Shown one piece after another: positions 15,840 through 26,300 of a DNA stretch of 42,551 nucleotides. Origin of the DNA: Chloroflexota bacterium (GTDB lineage Bacteria; Chloroflexota; Anaerolineae; UBA4142); assembly GCA_016865935.1 (NCBI GenBank), contig VGOB01000014.1:1-42551 (forward strand), written 5' to 3'. Under the pieces are notes generated by a model. The model was not told where the DNA came from. It saw only the letters and a list, made by a program, of their open reading frames with translations, and made no database searches. The position numbers were made by a program, and so were the translations under genes. How positions within the stretch are numbered: the stretch's first letter is position 1; each line of letters opens with the position of its first letter.

Positions 15840-18467
15840 ATGCATCTCCATTCTAGGGTTCTCGAAAAGACCGCGCTGACGATTTCTCTGATTGCGTTTT
15901 TTCTTGGTATCGCTTTACTTGTGGCAATGCCTCCCGTAGCGCAAGCTGGAGGGACAAGAGGTTTTCATGTGGCGGCAGTCTTCAATCGTCCCAGAGTCGA
16001 TTCTAGTTCGACAACCATATCATCCTCCGCAAATCCGTCCAAATTTGGAGAGGGAGTGACCTTTACCGCGACGGTGACAAGCGGCGCGACGGGTGTGGTC
16101 ACATTCACAATTGACTCGACCATAGTGACACGAACATTGAGCGGCAGTCAAGCGATTGTCGTAACAGATTCACTTATGGCGGGGACGCATACGGTCAGGG
16201 CTGACTATGGTGGAGATGAGAACTATGACCCAAGTTGGGGGAATCTTTCGCCAGATCAGACGGTACACAAAGCAGATACGACCACTACGCTAGCTACCTC
16301 GGCAAGTCCTTCCGTTTTTGGGCAGATCGTATACTTTACAGCGACCGTGAGTGTGAATGCGCCTGGGTCTGGTACGCCGACAGGGATAGTCCAGTTCTAT
16401 GCCAATGGCTCCACATTGGGTTCAACAGTTTCGCTGTCGGGAGGCAAAGCGAGCACGCATACCTCGTCACTTTTGGCAAGCACACACACAATCACTGCGA
16501 CGTATGAGGGTCACGCGAATTTCAACGCGAGTACTGGCACTTTGGATGGCGGACAAACTGTTAACAAAGCCAACACGACGACGGCGATCACGAATGGTGG
16601 AGCGTTGGCAACGCCGAGTGTCGTGGGGCAGAGTTACCCTGTGACATTCACCGTCACGGTGAATAGTCCGGGTAGTGGTACGCCAGCGGGTACGGTCAAT
16701 GTGAGTGATGGGATGGACAGTTGCACAGGGACGGTGGCCGCGGGGATGTGCAATCTTACCTCAACGACGGTGGGCAACAAGACAATCACTGCAAACTATC
16801 TAGGCGATGCGAACTATGCAGAATCCCTTTCAAGTGGCGTCTCGCATACGGTCAATAAAGCGAATACGACCACCACATTGGCTACTTCAGCGAATCCCGC
16901 CGTCTTTGGGCAGATGGTGTATTTTACCACGACTGTGAGTGCGAATGCGCCCGGGGCGGGTACGCCGACAGGCGCGGTGCAATTCTATGCCGACGGCTCG
17001 ACATTGGGAGCCGCGGTACCGCTGTCGAGCGGTCAGGCGAGCACCAACACCGCATCTCTGTCAGTGGGCACCCATACAATCACGGCAACGTATGCCAGCG
17101 ATACGAATTTCCATGCCAGCACAGGCACTTTGGCGGGTGGGCAAATGGTCAACAAAGCGAATACGACCACGACATTGGCTACTTCGGCGAGTCCCGCTGT
17201 CTTTGGGCAGGTGGTGTATTTTACCGCGACCGTGAGTGCGAATGCGCCCGGGGCGGGTACGCCGACGGGCACCGTGCAATTCTATGCGGATGGCGCGACA
17301 TTGGGGGGAGTCGTATCGCTATCTGGCGGCAAGGGGAGTACGAACACCTCGTCGCTGTCCGTTGGCACGCATACGATCACGGCGACGTATGCGAGCGATG
17401 CGAATTTCAATGCGAGTACTGGGACATTGGGCAGCGGGCAAACGATAACCCAAGCCAACACGACGACGACGATAACGAATGGGGGAGTGTTGGCAACGCC
17501 GAGTGTGGTTGGACAGAGTTATGTTGTGAGTTACACCGTCACGGTCAACAGCCCCGGCAGTGGGACACCGACAGGTTTTGTCACCGTGAATGATGGAACG
17601 GATAGTTGTAGCGAGACGGTTGCAGCAGGAGCGTGCAATCTCACCTCCACAACGGCGGGCAACAAGACGATCATGGCAACCTATCAAGGTGATACGAACT
17701 TTGCGGGTTCAACTTCGAGCGGCGTCTCCCATACCGTAGGAAAACTCAATACAGTGACGACGCTAACCTCTGCACCCAATCCTTCAGTGGTTGGACAGAC
17801 AGTGACCTTCACTGCGACGGTAACGCGGACGTTGAGTGCACCCAACCGATTGGTGCGACAGCCGCGCGAGATTGCTCCGACAGGGACGGTGACATTTACG
17901 GAAGGCATCACTGTACTTGGCGCGCGCCCGCTAGATAAAGGAGTAGCGATCTTTGTTACTTCGCTTAGCGTTGGATCGCACAACATCACCGCAATCTATG
18001 GCGGTGATCAGAACCATGCAGGCAGTTCGAACCTGGTATCCCATCAGGTCAATGCGGCAAAGCTCTTTCTGCCTGCCATTCTAAATCCTCTAATGCCACG
18101 AGCGGGATATTGGGAGGCGCCAAGAGATCGCTTCACTGTGCGAAGCGACCGCATCTCCGTCATCAATTTCGCGAGCAGTTTCGATCATCCACCCTGCAAC
18201 ATATACAACTATTGGATTACGCACACGCTGCCCGTGGCAATCATCAACAATCGCTTTTCCTTCGATGGTTCCTTCGCGGCGATTATTGACTTTACTTCTC
18301 AAATAACAGCAACAGGAACCCTTAGGCTGAATAACCATCCGTTCCCGAATTGTGGAAACTTGTCTGGAGGTCCCTATCCCACAACGATAAATTGGAAAAG
18401 TAGCACAGTGCCTTCGTCAGCACCGGCTTCCGGCGCGGGTTATCTGCCCAGAGTCGTTGGCAAATAG
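15840..18467 (+). CDS. Secreted surface protein with tandem Ig-like (Big_3-type) domains
   Basis: 875 residues from ATG 15840, supported by GGTGGAGG upstream; the frame is open further upstream but that part overlaps the lipoprotein gene. Residues 10-37 are a signal peptide ending PPVAQAGG. Seven bacterial Ig-like domains of about 95 residues follow, in order single, A1, B1, A2, A3, B2, single. A units read ANTTTTLATSA...VFGQ...TGTVQFYADG...GTHTITATY; B units read ATPSVVGQSY...NSPGSGTP...CNLTSTT. The last 130 residues are different (LFLPAIL, then PPCNIYNYWI). Such proteins are adhesins or surface layers; the target is unknown. It closes the + strand block. Confidence 0.85.
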   Translation: MHLHSRVLEKTALTISLIAFFLGIALLVAMPPVAQAGGTRGFHVAAVFNRPRVDSSSTTISSSANPSKFGEGVTFTATVTSGATGVVTFTIDSTIVTRTLSGSQAIVVTDSLMAGTHTVRADYGGDENYDPSWGNLSPDQTVHKADTTTTLATSASPSVFGQIVYFTATVSVNAPGSGTPTGIVQFYANGSTLGSTVSLSGGKASTHTSSLLASTHTITATYEGHANFNASTGTLDGGQTVNKANTTTAITNGGALATPSVVGQSYPVTFTVTVNSPGSGTPAGTVNVSDGMDSCTGTVAAGMCNLTSTTVGNKTITANYLGDANYAESLSSGVSHTVNKANTTTTLATSANPAVFGQMVYFTTTVSANAPGAGTPTGAVQFYADGSTLGAAVPLSSGQASTNTASLSVGTHTITATYASDTNFHASTGTLAGGQMVNKANTTTTLATSASPAVFGQVVYFTATVSANAPGAGTPTGTVQFYADGATLGGVVSLSGGKGSTNTSSLSVGTHTITATYASDANFNASTGTLGSGQTITQANTTTTITNGGVLATPSVVGQSYVVSYTVTVNSPGSGTPTGFVTVNDGTDSCSETVAAGACNLTSTTAGNKTIMATYQGDTNFAGSTSSGVSHTVGKLNTVTTLTSAPNPSVVGQTVTFTATVTRTLSAPNRLVRQPREIAPTGTVTFTEGITVLGARPLDKGVAIFVTSLSVGSHNITAIYGGDQNHAGSSNLVSHQVNAAKLFLPAILNPLMPRAGYWEAPRDRFTVRSDRISVINFASSFDHPPCNIYNYWITHTLPVAIINNRFSFDGSFAAIIDFTSQITATGTLRLNNHPFPNCGNLSGGPYPTTINWKSSTVPSSAPASGAGYLPRVVGK
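16276..17742 (+). repeat. Long tandem repeats (A and B Ig modules, about 290 bp each)
   Basis: Five modules of about 290 bp: A1 16276-16566, B1 16567-16860, A2 16861-17154, A3 17155-17446 and B2 17447-17742, approximate borders. A2 and A3 are very similar (shared blocks such as the bases for VSANAPGAGTPTG); B1 and B2 match over TNGG.LATPSVVGQSY. B modules have a pair of cysteines (DSC...CNLT). Internal recombination is the likely source. Confidence 0.85.
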
Positions 18468-18523
18468 CGTAGGCAAGAGACTGCAGGTTGCCATCAGGGT
18501 CTGATCTCGAAACCGGCAATGAG

Positions 18524-18559
18524 AATCCCCTCGTGCAAGCGTGAGTGCACGAGGGGATT
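18524..18559 (+). terminator. Strong 14-bp hairpin after the Ig-repeat gene
   Basis: AATCCCCTCGTGCA (18524-18537) pairs perfectly with TGCACGAGGGGATT (18546-18559) around an 8-base loop, 57 bases after the stop of the Ig-repeat gene. The downstream strand is only moderately T-rich (TTGATTTC), so termination may be partial. The symmetric stem could also act on transcripts arriving from the - strand block. Confidence 0.6.
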
Positions 18560-18756
18560 TGATTTCAATCCGTTGCGAACCGCTTGCCCAAGTCTCCTGC
18601 GGTTACGGTCTGACAGCTTGCCCGTCGCGAAAGTCGTTGCGCGTTGGTGAGAGCCGCGTTTTCATATCTCCCACGACCCGAGCCCTCCCGATCTTCTAAT
18701 GTCGCACAATTAATCATGTGCGAAATTGAATCGGCGTCCCTTTTCGTTTGAGTGTA

Positions 18757-18779
18757 ACTTCGCGAAAGCGGAGTTTTTT
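18757..18779 (+). terminator. Rho-independent terminator, GAAA loop and T6
   Basis: ACTTCGC pairs with GCGGAGT (one G-T pair) around a GAAA tetraloop, directly followed by TTTTTT. It is oriented for + strand transcripts and lies 60 bases before the end of the convergent helicase gene. Confidence 0.65.
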
Positions 18780-18841
18780 CTTGCCCGTATGAGAAGAACC
18801 GATAACATGGGTGGAGACGAACTGAAGATCTCTTATAACCA

Positions 18842-21800
18842 CTATTCCCATTGCCTTAGAACCAATTTCAGGTACTCGTGTGCAGTCCCACGTTGAATGT
18901 GGGCGTGGGCAAACTGATTACGGTAATTTCGCAAGCAACCGTAACAGCTATCTTCAGCGCGACATCCACATTTACCGCTGACGCGTTCATTCGCCGCGTC
19001 GAGACATTCTTTCAATTTGCCTTTGTTTTCTAGCCGTGCCACCAAGCCAGCGCCGCCTGGCACATTATCGAAAAGCACGATTGGAGGAATTTGTTTGTCG
19101 CGCGCATACGCAACTGTTGCGTTCAGATCGGTGGAGGGGACATCGAGAGTTTCGGCTGCGCCTTCAACGAGCGCGTATGCAAGCGCGAACGCGAGCCACG
19201 TCGAGTCGCTAGGGTTTGAGGGAGGCAACTGGAATTGAAGTTTCAGGACATCAGTTAGCAACTCGTGACCCAGCATGACGGGCCGCAGAGCATCTGGGCG
19301 CGCCGAACAGTTCTGTCCGTATGGAGTATTGTGTCCTTTTTCAAATTGCTTCCTATTCTGGAAACCCGCGCCGCAAGTTTCGCAAATGTAGAAACCTTGC
19401 CCGTGCCGCCCTTCGCATACTGCAACCATAATCCCAGGCGAGACTTTGGTCGCGCTGACAACTGTGTTGATCGGTTCATCTGTTTTGTCTTTTCCATCTT
19501 TGAATCCAACAAAGTAAGGACGTGTTGTAAATACACGAACAGGGCGTGCCGTTGGCTCCTTCGGCTTCGTTTTTTCAGTCACGAAACCAAAGCGCGGTTC
19601 GATGTACTGATACACGTGTTCTTCGCCGCAACATCCTTTGAATTGCGGCTTTTCATTCGTATAAAGCTGTCGTTCAAAATAGGTGTTGTGTTTCGCACAA
19701 CGCGCATACAGCCAGCGTTCCCACTCTTTCCCCGCGACCTTCTTCAGTCCGTAGGACTTCCACATTTTCTTGTTCGCCACTAGCTCGCTAGACGGCGCGA
19801 ATTCCGAAATGGCAATCGAAAGATCGCGCTGAAGGGATACCGCGCTGGATTCGGCGTTTGCGGTCCGATGCGTGTCCAACTCTACGATGTCAACGGGAAA
19901 GCCGTACTTGGGAATCACCGCCTTGCGGGAAAGAAATGAAAGCGTGTCCTCTTTGGCAATAGTTTCGATCCGTCGGTTTGCCCAAGCCATCTGTTGCGAA
20001 TCGAATTTTTGCGCGGATTCGTTTCTTAGACGCGCGACCTCGTTATAATCGCTTGATAATTCGGCTTCTGCTTCAGCAAAGCGGCTTGTTTCGCCCACGA
20101 TTTTCTCAATCCACTTGCCATCATTCAAACCGACCTCAAGCGCAACCTCAGTCGGGACAATGTTTCGCAAGGAAGCTTCCAGTTTGTGCCGATGTTCTTG
20201 CAAAAAATTCCTCAAATCTGCAACACTTGAAGGGCATGCGATGTCCCTGCACAGTTTCTCCACATTACCAAATCTGTCGTTGACTCGGAAAAACGCGGAG
20301 AATGCAACGGCGGCGATATGGCGTATGATGATCTTTTCATTGCCAAGCGCGATAGCGGGCGGTTGAGTCTGACCACGCAACATTCGATAGGGATCGTTAA
20401 AGTGGTACAAGTCGTGCGGATTGCGCCGACAGTACGTCACCACAAAGCCAGGGCGCCCCAGACGCCGCCCGACACGCCCAACGCGTTGCGCGTAATTGAA
20501 ACTTTCGGGTGGAACATTGCGCAGAAACGCAGTGTCGAGGTCTCCCAGATCAACACCCAACTCGAAAGTTGTGGAACAACTGAGGATATTGATCTTGTTG
20601 TCTTTGAATCGCTGTTGAAATTCGCGCGCTTTGTCATGATCAAGTTGCGCTGTGTGTTCTTCCACGACCAGCGAAGTCGGCAGCTCGTCTTCGTACAGCG
20701 CACGGTAGTGATCAAGTTCCAGCTTGTTGTGAGGTGTTTCATGCAACGTGCCAGAACAGCCACGCCGCGCGCAAATGTCGCGCACCGAAATGGTTTGAAT
20801 CTGTCCGCACACGCGACATTCATGAACTGTTTCTTGCTCCTCTATCAAGCGCAAACGCCACCAGTTGGGGTTTAGTCGACGCGCGTCGTCGCCGATGCGC
20901 TCCAGTAAAGGCGCATCTTCCTCACGCGTGAGCGCGTGCCAGATTTCTTTCAAGGTTCGTTCAATCAATGGTTGATCGACCTTGCCTTGCCCAAGTTTCG
21001 CAAGGAATTTGGCGCGGCTGCCTTGCGCGCCGTACCAGTTGACTACATCTTGTTGTTTCCCGCGCGTCCCGTTTCGAAATCTCTTTTGGGCGCGCTCTGG
21101 GTAGAGGTCTTGCCAATTGAGCGTGACGTCCCCTTTGCACTTAATTTCAACGGCAAAGTTCATCCTTATCGTGTTAAGTAGTAGCGTGATCAAGTCACGC
21201 GCCTCGGTTTCGGTAAGGGTCCACGGCGGTTGAAGCAAAATATCGGGAACGACGAACCACTTTGGGAATTCGACTGACCAACGAACGAGTCCGACGCCTT
21301 CAAGCGAAATCCGTTGCTCTTCGGTTAGGAATTCGCGGTAAAGCGCTCGCCAAACGTTCCTACGAACGGTCGGCTCATCATCATCCAGGTTCTCTTTGAA
21401 CGCGTCGCGAAAATTCGACCAAGCGCGGTCGGCGATTGTCGCGAGCGCGATGCCGCCGGTTGGAAATTCTTGAAAACTCCTGGCAATTCGCAAGAATAGA
21501 TTGCGGTTCAGTATATCGTGATACGATTTGTCGAGGTACCACGCGAAGAACGCGGCTTCCTGGCGTCCGTCGGCAAAAGCCAACACCTTTTTGCTGTCTA
21601 GGTTTTGGTAAAGTGTCGTCGCAATAACCGAATGCGGCCCGTCGGTGCCATGCACGATTTCGCGCACAGGGTCGCGGCCTGCCGCATTGTAGCCACAAGC
21701 ACCGCATCTTTTGATTTGATCGGCTTTGGTTTCGTCGTTGTTGGTCTCCTCTCTGACAACACGAATCAAGTCGTCGTGGGGGCAACGGGGTTTGTCCTTA

Positions 21801-23302
21801 GCCATCTCGCCACATCGAACGCATAATTGGTCATTATCTTTTGCGACAGACTTGGCGTCATCGTCTTCATCGCTTGCATCGTCTTTGATTTCGACTGGGC
21901 GTAAGAACGTTGCGCCAAAATCCTCGTGGCTTGGATCGCGGATCGCTTCAGTCAACTTGCCGCGCTTGAATCCTTTGGGCGCGACGAGATAGTGTTGACC
22001 GCACTCCCGGCACAACCCAATTTCAAAAATCGCGGCAGTTGGATCGGCTTGATTTTTCTCGAGTAGAATTCTCTTTCGCGGCAAGAACTGAATGTACGCG
22101 CCTTCAAGCGCACGAAGAAAGAGATGATAGCGCGCAGAAAACACGGGCGGATTGGTGAGTGGGTCACCGGTGTGTGTGAGTCGTTCGACAAGGCTCGTCA
22201 ACCTGGGCAAACGATCCTCTGACGGCATATCCGCAAAAACCTGATCGGCAACTTGGGACACGGGCAGAGGATTGCCAGTGACGAGTTCGCACAACTTCGC
22301 CGCATGTGAATCGGTCAATGTGATCTTTTCGGTTTCACCGAGGATGACGTCCTCTTCAGCAAAATTTTCGCCGAACAAATTGCAAGCAAAATCTGCGACG
22401 GCTTTCTTGTCCTTTTCTTCGCCTACAAGCGTCGCGCTTGTGGCAATGCAACGGAATTCGCCCGCGCAACCACCTTCGCGCAGGCGTTGCTTCAATCGTC
22501 GGATCAACATTCCCATCTCAATGCCGCGTGCGCCGCGATAGAGGTGCGCTTCGTCCAAAACTAGAAATGCCCACCAGGGCGCGCTCTTGTCGTCAAACAG
22601 GGGATGGTCTTTGGGACGAATCAAGAGATATTCGAGCATCGAGTAGTTGGTGAGCAAAATGTGGGGAGGCATATCGCGGATCTCGGCACGGGTCCTCAAC
22701 TCGCCCGCGAGTTTGCTTGTGCTTCGCCGCGCGTTTGTTTCGCCTTCAGGTGTTTCGCCAATGTACTGCCCGAAAGTGAATCGGAAGGAGGATTTTCCCT
22801 CTTCGAGTTTTTTGCTGATTGCCTTCAGGCGATCTCGCTGGTCGTTTGCGAGCGCGTTCATTGGATAAAGCACGAGCGCGCGGACACCCGCGCCGAGGTT
22901 GTTCGTTCGATGTTGGCGATACAAGTGCAAGAGGATGGGATAGAGGAACGCTTCCGTCTTACCGCTTCCTGTGCCCGTCGCGACGATGACATTGTGACCT
23001 TGGTCGACACGCTCTATCGCGCGATGCTGGTGGAGATGTAACGGACGTCCCCCTTCTAGTTCTAGCGACTTGACAAATCCATCGTCGGGGGCAAAACCGA
23101 GTAGGCGCTTGAACAATGCGAGTGGAGTGTCACCTTTCTTGAAAGTTGGCGTCGCTTCAAGAAATGGACCCTGGCTGAGATGTCCCGCTGCGAGCGCTTG
23201 CGCGAACGACGCGCGCAGTTCGGGATCGCGAAAATAGAACATCGTCTTGAGATAACGTTGATAGCGTTCTTCAACTAGATGCGCGAGTGAAATAGGATCC
23301 AC
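18842..23302 (-). CDS. Large DEAD/DEAH helicase with C-terminal DUF1998-type cysteine domain
   Basis: 1486 residues; GTG start with AAGGAG seven bases upstream. It is the last gene of the defence block, 11 bases after the coiled-coil gene. RecA-1 has ATGTGSGKT (about 109-116), VLDEAH (about 249-253) and ATSATL; RecA-2 has the motif VI stretch QRVGRVGRRLGRPGF. Four cysteine pairs between (LCRECG, LCVRCGE, RCGACGYN, HECRVCG) look like zinc ribbons. The C-terminus (CGCRAEDSCYGCLRNYRNQF) is the DUF1998/MZB signature of COG1205-type helicases and of DISARM DrmA/DrmB. The likely role is ATP-driven DNA translocation or unwinding on invading DNA. Confidence 0.85.
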   Translation of the reverse strand: MDPISLAHLVEERYQRYLKTMFYFRDPELRASFAQALAAGHLSQGPFLEATPTFKKGDTPLALFKRLLGFAPDDGFVKSLELEGGRPLHLHQHRAIERVDQGHNVIVATGTGSGKTEAFLYPILLHLYRQHRTNNLGAGVRALVLYPMNALANDQRDRLKAISKKLEEGKSSFRFTFGQYIGETPEGETNARRSTSKLAGELRTRAEIRDMPPHILLTNYSMLEYLLIRPKDHPLFDDKSAPWWAFLVLDEAHLYRGARGIEMGMLIRRLKQRLREGGCAGEFRCIATSATLVGEEKDKKAVADFACNLFGENFAEEDVILGETEKITLTDSHAAKLCELVTGNPLPVSQVADQVFADMPSEDRLPRLTSLVERLTHTGDPLTNPPVFSARYHLFLRALEGAYIQFLPRKRILLEKNQADPTAAIFEIGLCRECGQHYLVAPKGFKRGKLTEAIRDPSHEDFGATFLRPVEIKDDASDEDDDAKSVAKDNDQLCVRCGEMAKDKPRCPHDDLIRVVREETNNDETKADQIKRCGACGYNAAGRDPVREIVHGTDGPHSVIATTLYQNLDSKKVLAFADGRQEAAFFAWYLDKSYHDILNRNLFLRIARSFQEFPTGGIALATIADRAWSNFRDAFKENLDDDEPTVRRNVWRALYREFLTEEQRISLEGVGLVRWSVEFPKWFVVPDILLQPPWTLTETEARDLITLLLNTIRMNFAVEIKCKGDVTLNWQDLYPERAQKRFRNGTRGKQQDVVNWYGAQGSRAKFLAKLGQGKVDQPLIERTLKEIWHALTREEDAPLLERIGDDARRLNPNWWRLRLIEEQETVHECRVCGQIQTISVRDICARRGCSGTLHETPHNKLELDHYRALYEDELPTSLVVEEHTAQLDHDKAREFQQRFKDNKINILSCSTTFELGVDLGDLDTAFLRNVPPESFNYAQRVGRVGRRLGRPGFVVTYCRRNPHDLYHFNDPYRMLRGQTQPPAIALGNEKIIIRHIAAVAFSAFFRVNDRFGNVEKLCRDIACPSSVADLRNFLQEHRHKLEASLRNIVPTEVALEVGLNDGKWIEKIVGETSRFAEAEAELSSDYNEVARLRNESAQKFDSQQMAWANRRIETIAKEDTLSFLSRKAVIPKYGFPVDIVELDTHRTANAESSAVSLQRDLSIAISEFAPSSELVANKKMWKSYGLKKVAGKEWERWLYARCAKHNTYFERQLYTNEKPQFKGCCGEEHVYQYIEPRFGFVTEKTKPKEPTARPVRVFTTRPYFVGFKDGKDKTDEPINTVVSATKVSPGIMVAVCEGRHGQGFYICETCGAGFQNRKQFEKGHNTPYGQNCSARPDALRPVMLGHELLTDVLKLQFQLPPSNPSDSTWLAFALAYALVEGAAETLDVPSTDLNATVAYARDKQIPPIVLFDNVPGGAGLVARLENKGKLKECLDAANERVSGKCGCRAEDSCYGCLRNYRNQFAHAHIQRGTAHEYLKLVLRQWE

Positions 23303-23313
23303 CTAAAATCTCC

Positions 23314-26300
23314 TTAACAGAGTTCGTAGAGTGTGTTCAAATGATGCTCTTTGAGATGATGGCGCAAGTGATCCAAAGATGGACTCTCTTTTGTCCAGCC
23401 GCAGAGCGTACATTTGCGAATATCTGGGATCAAATGGGGGGAATGGTTCGCGCGGCTGTACGCGTCGTGCTTCTGTTGGATATGTTCCTTGATCAAATTG
23501 GCTAAGCCGTCTGAATCTACCGAATGGTCAACATTCTTGCACTCTGCATGTTGGCAAATCGCGCGGCTAGATGCATTAGAATCGAGAATCCAATGGGCTT
23601 TCCAACTTAATCTGCAACTCGAATGTTGGCAGACCACCAACCCAACAGTTAGGTTGGGGTTTCTTTTTACGTGCTCATCATATGTTAGCGGTTGAAGGAT
23701 GGTGTCAAGGTGATGCGATTCGACATGGTTCAGAAAACCTGTCATCGAATCCGCCATGCAATCACAACGTTTGCACTTTGCTTGAACGCGCATTGCTGCC
23801 AAGGACGCGTTGGAATTAGCAACCCAGATACCAAACTGCGACACACCGATTCGGAAGCGGGGTTCGCTACTCTCGAAACTACACAGCGGAATAACGACAA
23901 GTTGTTCTGCCACCTTGACAGGAAACGGTCGTGCGGCCTCTTTTGTGAATCCGATCAACACTTCATTTGTCCAGCGGGGTTTGGGAAAACGAATCCACAA
24001 TACTTTGCTAGAGTTAGAGTCGAAATCCGTGCGGGCGAGTTGAAGCACTTTGTCTGACCATTCCGACTCTGCTGGCACTTTATCTGCTGTTCCAATCGTC
24101 CACCAAATTCTTTCCACCAGAATTGTAACGTCAATTGGTTCATGTCCTTGTGGGGCAATCTCCCAGTCAGTTTTGTCAAACGCAATGCTCGCAGGCATCT
24201 CGGCAAAAGTTGTGTTGCCGTCCGACACAATGTCGATGCCAGACGCTGACTTGATTACGCAACCAGTCGTATGATGAAATTCAACCAGTGCCGCAGAATG
24301 ACCATTCTTATCAGGGAGAGAATACGCTTGATTGCATTGAATCTTACTCAAGCCACGCGCTAGTCGAAAATCCGCGCTTTCAATCAGCTGATAATTTTCG
24401 TCGTAGAATCGGAGAAATATCCAAGATGCTTGCCAGCCCAGGATTTCGTTCGGCAGTCCCTGTTCTGCTCGGTTCGGGGTAGGAGTGATGAGGATAGACT
24501 TCCAACTCTTTCGTTCACGCCCTTCTTCACCCACTGCAATCGTTTTAACGGTCTCCCAGGCATTTGTATTTGTGGCACGGATCTGCGGAAGCGCGTCTCC
24601 AAAGAGAGGGCAACCTTCTTCGTCTGCATCAGGAAGGCAATTTCCAACTAACTCGAATTGGGTCGTGCTTTGCGCGATTTCAACACTGTTCCCATCGGGC
24701 GTTCGGAAGGCGATTTTGCAAGGTCGATCAATAACGTAATAGTACGCCAGGTATCCCTCGATGGACAATGCTTCAGGTTTAGAGCCAAGATTTGTGTCGG
24801 CGCGATCCCACGCTTCTGGAACAACGATCAGGTATGCGCCTCTGTTGATCGAACGGACGCGAGTTCCGTACCGCAAATCGTACCCGCTCAGTTTGAAAAG
24901 AAGATAGTCATCCTCTCGTTCGTCGAGTCTGATCTCCCAGGATTTATCGCCAGAGCGCACAGTGATTCTGTTGCGTAGGTCCTTCAACTCCCAGAGATCG
25001 TGTTCTTGTTCTAGCAGAGAGTCCCCTTGCTGCACCTGCGGTTCTTCGGTATCTGTCAACCAGTCATCTGGTAACTCGACTGCCAACTCCCATTCCAAAT
25101 TCCTGTCGCGACAAACGATTCCAGGTTTAGCAAGACGTGGCGCAAATTGAATGCTGGGGTGTTTGTATCGGCTTCGCTTGCCCTTTCTTTCGGCAGGGGT
25201 GCTGCAATTGCGTCTACGTTTTTTCGCTCGTTCAAGCACCTTGGTTGTTCGTTTTTGTTCCTTCTCGGTTTGGTCAGCTCGTCGGATTGCCGCATCGCGT
25301 TCGTGCTCCGCGTTTTCCGCGCGTTTGATTGCCGCTTCTTTATCTTGAATCGTACGTAACCTATGTTCCTCACTTTGCTTCTGCAATTCCTCCGCGCGTA
25401 TTGCACGTTCATTCGCTAGGCGGGCGTTATCTTCAGCGATGCCCCTTGCTTGATTTGCTTCCTCGCATTCGCGTCTTGCAATGTCTCGTTCGTGTTCCGC
25501 GTTTATCCTTGCTTGCTCTGCTAATCGCGCGCGTTCGCCAGCTTTTTCGGTACTTTCGTTTGCCAGGCGTGCTTCATTCTCGAAACGTCGTGCCCGTTCT
25601 TCTGCGGCACCCTTTGCCTGGTTGGCGTGCAGTAAGTTCTCTTGGGCTTGCTTTTGCATTTCCTCCGCGCGCAACGCACGTTCATTTACCGCGTCGCGCT
25701 CATCTTCGGCTTGCTTTTTTGATTCCTCTGCGCGTTGGAGGGCAAGGCGCGCTTGTTCTTCAGCATTAAGTTTGGCTTGGACTGCACGACGCGCGGTTTC
25801 TTCGGCAGTCCTCCTCGCTTGGTCTGCTTCGTCTCGTTGACGACCTACTGCGTCTAATTCCTGTTCTGCTCGTGCCTTTGCTTGTTCCGCTACCTGCGCT
25901 CGCGTGAATGCCGCATCACGCTCCTGTTCTGCTTGTTCCTTCGCGCGAATTGTCGCAGCACGATCTTCTTTCGCTTGGCGTGTTTCCTCTTTGGCGGCAT
26001 CCTGCTCCATTTCCGCCTTCATCCGCGCGTCATTCGCACTGTGGACTTCGGCTTGCGCTTGCTGACGGACTTTTTCTGCGGCTTGGAGTGCCTCCTGTGC
26101 TTGCTCAAGTTTGCGCTCAGATTCGCGACGCTCGTCCTCAGCGCGCCGCAGAGCGTCTTCTGCCGAATCACGCGCCTCACGTTCTTGGTGATATTTTTGT
26201 TCGGTGTCGCGGAGTTTTAATCCAGCATTGTGATTCTTCTGGACAGCAGCACGCAGAAGCAGCGCAGATCCTGCGCTGAGCAGAATCGCCGTGGACAGTA

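Larger units (their letters stand above)
18468..18841. other. Convergent intergenic gap
   Basis: No gene is seen here. It holds the two hairpin terminators and, between them, an operator-like inverted repeat TCGCACA-8 bases-TGTGCGA (18702-18723). Both gene blocks end at this gap. No RNA gene was recognised. Confidence 0.6.

Noticed and set aside
16276-17742. Regular long repeats that could suggest a CRISPR or satellite array
   Set aside because: Period is about 290 bp, all units are in one open frame and code Ig-like domains.
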